A stretch of 33,904 nt of DNA from Caldilineae bacterium (GTDB lineage: Bacteria; Chloroflexota; Anaerolineae; J102): assembly GCA_003694905.1 (NCBI GenBank), contig RFJM01000149.1:1-33904 (forward strand). Reading direction: 5' to 3'. The notes under the pieces were generated by a model. That model saw nothing but the letters and a program-made list of their open reading frames with translations. It was not told the origin of the DNA and made no database searches. The stretch's first letter is position 1; every line of letters begins with the position of its first letter. The translations under genes and the position numbers were made by a program. Below, in pieces: positions 32,829 through 33,904 of this stretch.

Positions 32829-33904
32829 ATGAATCCAGGCTACTCCTCCCCGGCTTCGGACACGTGGGAGACAGCAGAGATCCCGGCGAGCGAACACCCG
32901 GACTACTCGGCGCTCGTGGACAGCCGCTGGCTGAAAGACGTGCTGCGTCCCTTGCTCATCGCCATCATGAGCACAAGCCTGTTGCTGGGACCGGTGGCGC
33001 TGGGGAGGATGATCACGCAGGAGGAACGGTATTATCTGCTGTTGCCTTTCTGTTTCGGGGTGGCGCTCGAAGCCGTCTATACCCGCAACTGGCTGGCACA
33101 ACCGCATCTGCGCCGGCATCGGGATGTCCGCATCCAGGTAGGCGAGTTGTCGCTCTGGCTGGTGGTGTTGAGGCTGCTTACCTGGTACATTCGCGGACAG
33201 GTAATCGATCTGGCGGCCGTGAGGGCCTGGCTCTACGAACCGGGCAGTTTTTTCGACCTGCTCTTCCTCTTCGGCATCTTGATGACGGTAGTCGTGTGGA
33301 AATTTGCGGGTCTGATTGCAGGCATATTCATCGACCTGGGCCTGCGGCCGGATGAACTGGTAGACTACAAGGCCGCGCATCGCGAGCGGGCCTGGGTGCA
33401 GGCGTTGCCCGTGGATCGGCAGGCCTTGTTGGAGCAGTATGTCGAGCTGTGGATGTGGGGTGGTGTGCTGCTCGTCTTCACGGCAGCGGTGGGCCGGGTG
33501 CGGTTCGAACCACAGCCCGGCAAGCTCATCGGCTTGCGCACGCTCGGTCTGGGGCCGGATCTCATCCTGGCCCTGGTATCCTATTATCTCGTCGGGCTGG
33601 TGCTCCTCAGCCAGGGGCGGCTGGCACAGCTGCGCGCACGCTGGCACCGCGAAGGCACCCCCGGCATCGCCCAGGTCGCCCGGCGCTGGAACCGATACGC
33701 CCTGCTGGCCATTTTCGGCATCGGCCTGCTGGCTTCTCTGCTGCCCTTTGGCTCTACCTATGGGCTGGCTCTGATTATCGGGGCGGTGATCCAGGCGGTG
33801 CTCTTTCTCTATTTCCTCGTTTTTGCACTGATTACGGGTCTACTCTCATTCTTGCTGGGACTGTTCGGTGTGGCGCCACCGCCGACGGCCCCGTCCCCCC
33901 AACC
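32829..33904 (+). CDS. Polytopic membrane protein of unknown function (cut by window edge)
   Basis: The frame opens at ATG 32829-32831 and is open to the last base, 358 codons so far. After an acidic soluble N-terminus of about 35 residues come roughly eight hydrophobic helices, including 'LLIAIMSTSLLLGPVALG', 'LLPFCFGVALEAVY', 'LLFLFGILMTVVVW' and a very hydrophobic pair near the end of the window. A proline-rich stretch ('GVAPPPTAPSPQ') begins just before the edge. The pattern recalls membrane proteins with a C-terminal DUF4129-type domain common in Chloroflexota, which would lie beyond the window and cannot be checked. It has a strong promoter just downstream of repeat copy D. Confidence 0.75.
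   Translation, partial: MNPGYSSPASDTWETAEIPASEHPDYSALVDSRWLKDVLRPLLIAIMSTSLLLGPVALGRMITQEERYYLLLPFCFGVALEAVYTRNWLAQPHLRRHRDVRIQVGELSLWLVVLRLLTWYIRGQVIDLAAVRAWLYEPGSFFDLLFLFGILMTVVVWKFAGLIAGIFIDLGLRPDELVDYKAAHRERAWVQALPVDRQALLEQYVELWMWGGVLLVFTAAVGRVRFEPQPGKLIGLRTLGLGPDLILALVSYYLVGLVLLSQGRLAQLRARWHREGTPGIAQVARRWNRYALLAIFGIGLLASLLPFGSTYGLALIIGAVIQAVLFLYFLVFALITGLLSFLLGLFGVAPPPTAPSPQ

Noticed and set aside
32703..33647. 314-codon open frame on the minus strand at the right end
   Set aside because: The plus strand has a continuous frame with membrane helices, a strong promoter and an ATG at 32829. The minus frame is its shadow and continues into the repeat.

Overview
The window is GC-rich bacterial chromosome that reads like a member of the Chloroflexota, probably of the Anaerolineae/Caldilineae/Ardenticatenia type. 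This is an inference from gene content: an F420 gamma-glutamyl ligase (cofE), GAF-rich sensor kinases, separate SecD and SecF, YbhF-type split ABC exporters, and a secreted FG-GAP/BACON-like protein ending in a short '-WLPQIFR' tail. No rRNA or tRNA gene and no CRISPR array was seen.

Layout. 1-1215 (minus): a Yip1-family membrane protein followed by the start of an HlyD-type adaptor that runs off the left edge. 1740-9267 (plus): an export operon, TetR regulator, two ABC-2 permeases, two ABC ATPases and two HlyD-type adaptors. It matches the E. coli CecR-YbhGFSR system, with YbhF split into two genes. 9443-11010: a FmdB-type zinc ribbon, a structured gene-free stretch and a zinc alcohol dehydrogenase. 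11290-13465: a small unknown gene, obg and nadD. 13604-17670: a nitrogen cluster of amt, an unknown 326-aa protein and glnA, closed by a strong terminator. 17866-21152: a triple-GAF histidine kinase translationally coupled to a REC-REC-LuxR response regulator. 21649-24046: secD and secF. 24110-25084: a second zinc dehydrogenase. 25224-27557: a large secreted protein. 27697-28461 (minus): cofE. 28705-32305: a tight operon of a LarA-type nickel racemase with an N-terminal MoaD/ThiS-like domain, tag (3-methyladenine glycosylase), a YcxB-like membrane protein and an orphan DNA methyltransferase. 32829-33904: the start of an unknown polytopic membrane protein cut by the right edge.

The two most interesting signals are these. 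(1) A recurring promoter-upstream element (GCCCCC, four variable bases, TGAAACGCRCC) ends 39-42 nt upstream of the -10 hexamer of four separate promoters and always points toward the gene. Two copies form the downstream end of a larger interspersed repeat of about 150-200 bp. (2) A sulfur-carrier-like beta-grasp domain with an internal Gly-Gly is fused in frame to a LarA racemase that keeps all of its nickel-pincer ligands. Also notable are a glutamine synthetase with Phe at position 397, where adenylylated enzymes have Tyr, an unknown protein between amt and glnA, and an AT-rich palindromic operator-promoter in front of the tetR gene.
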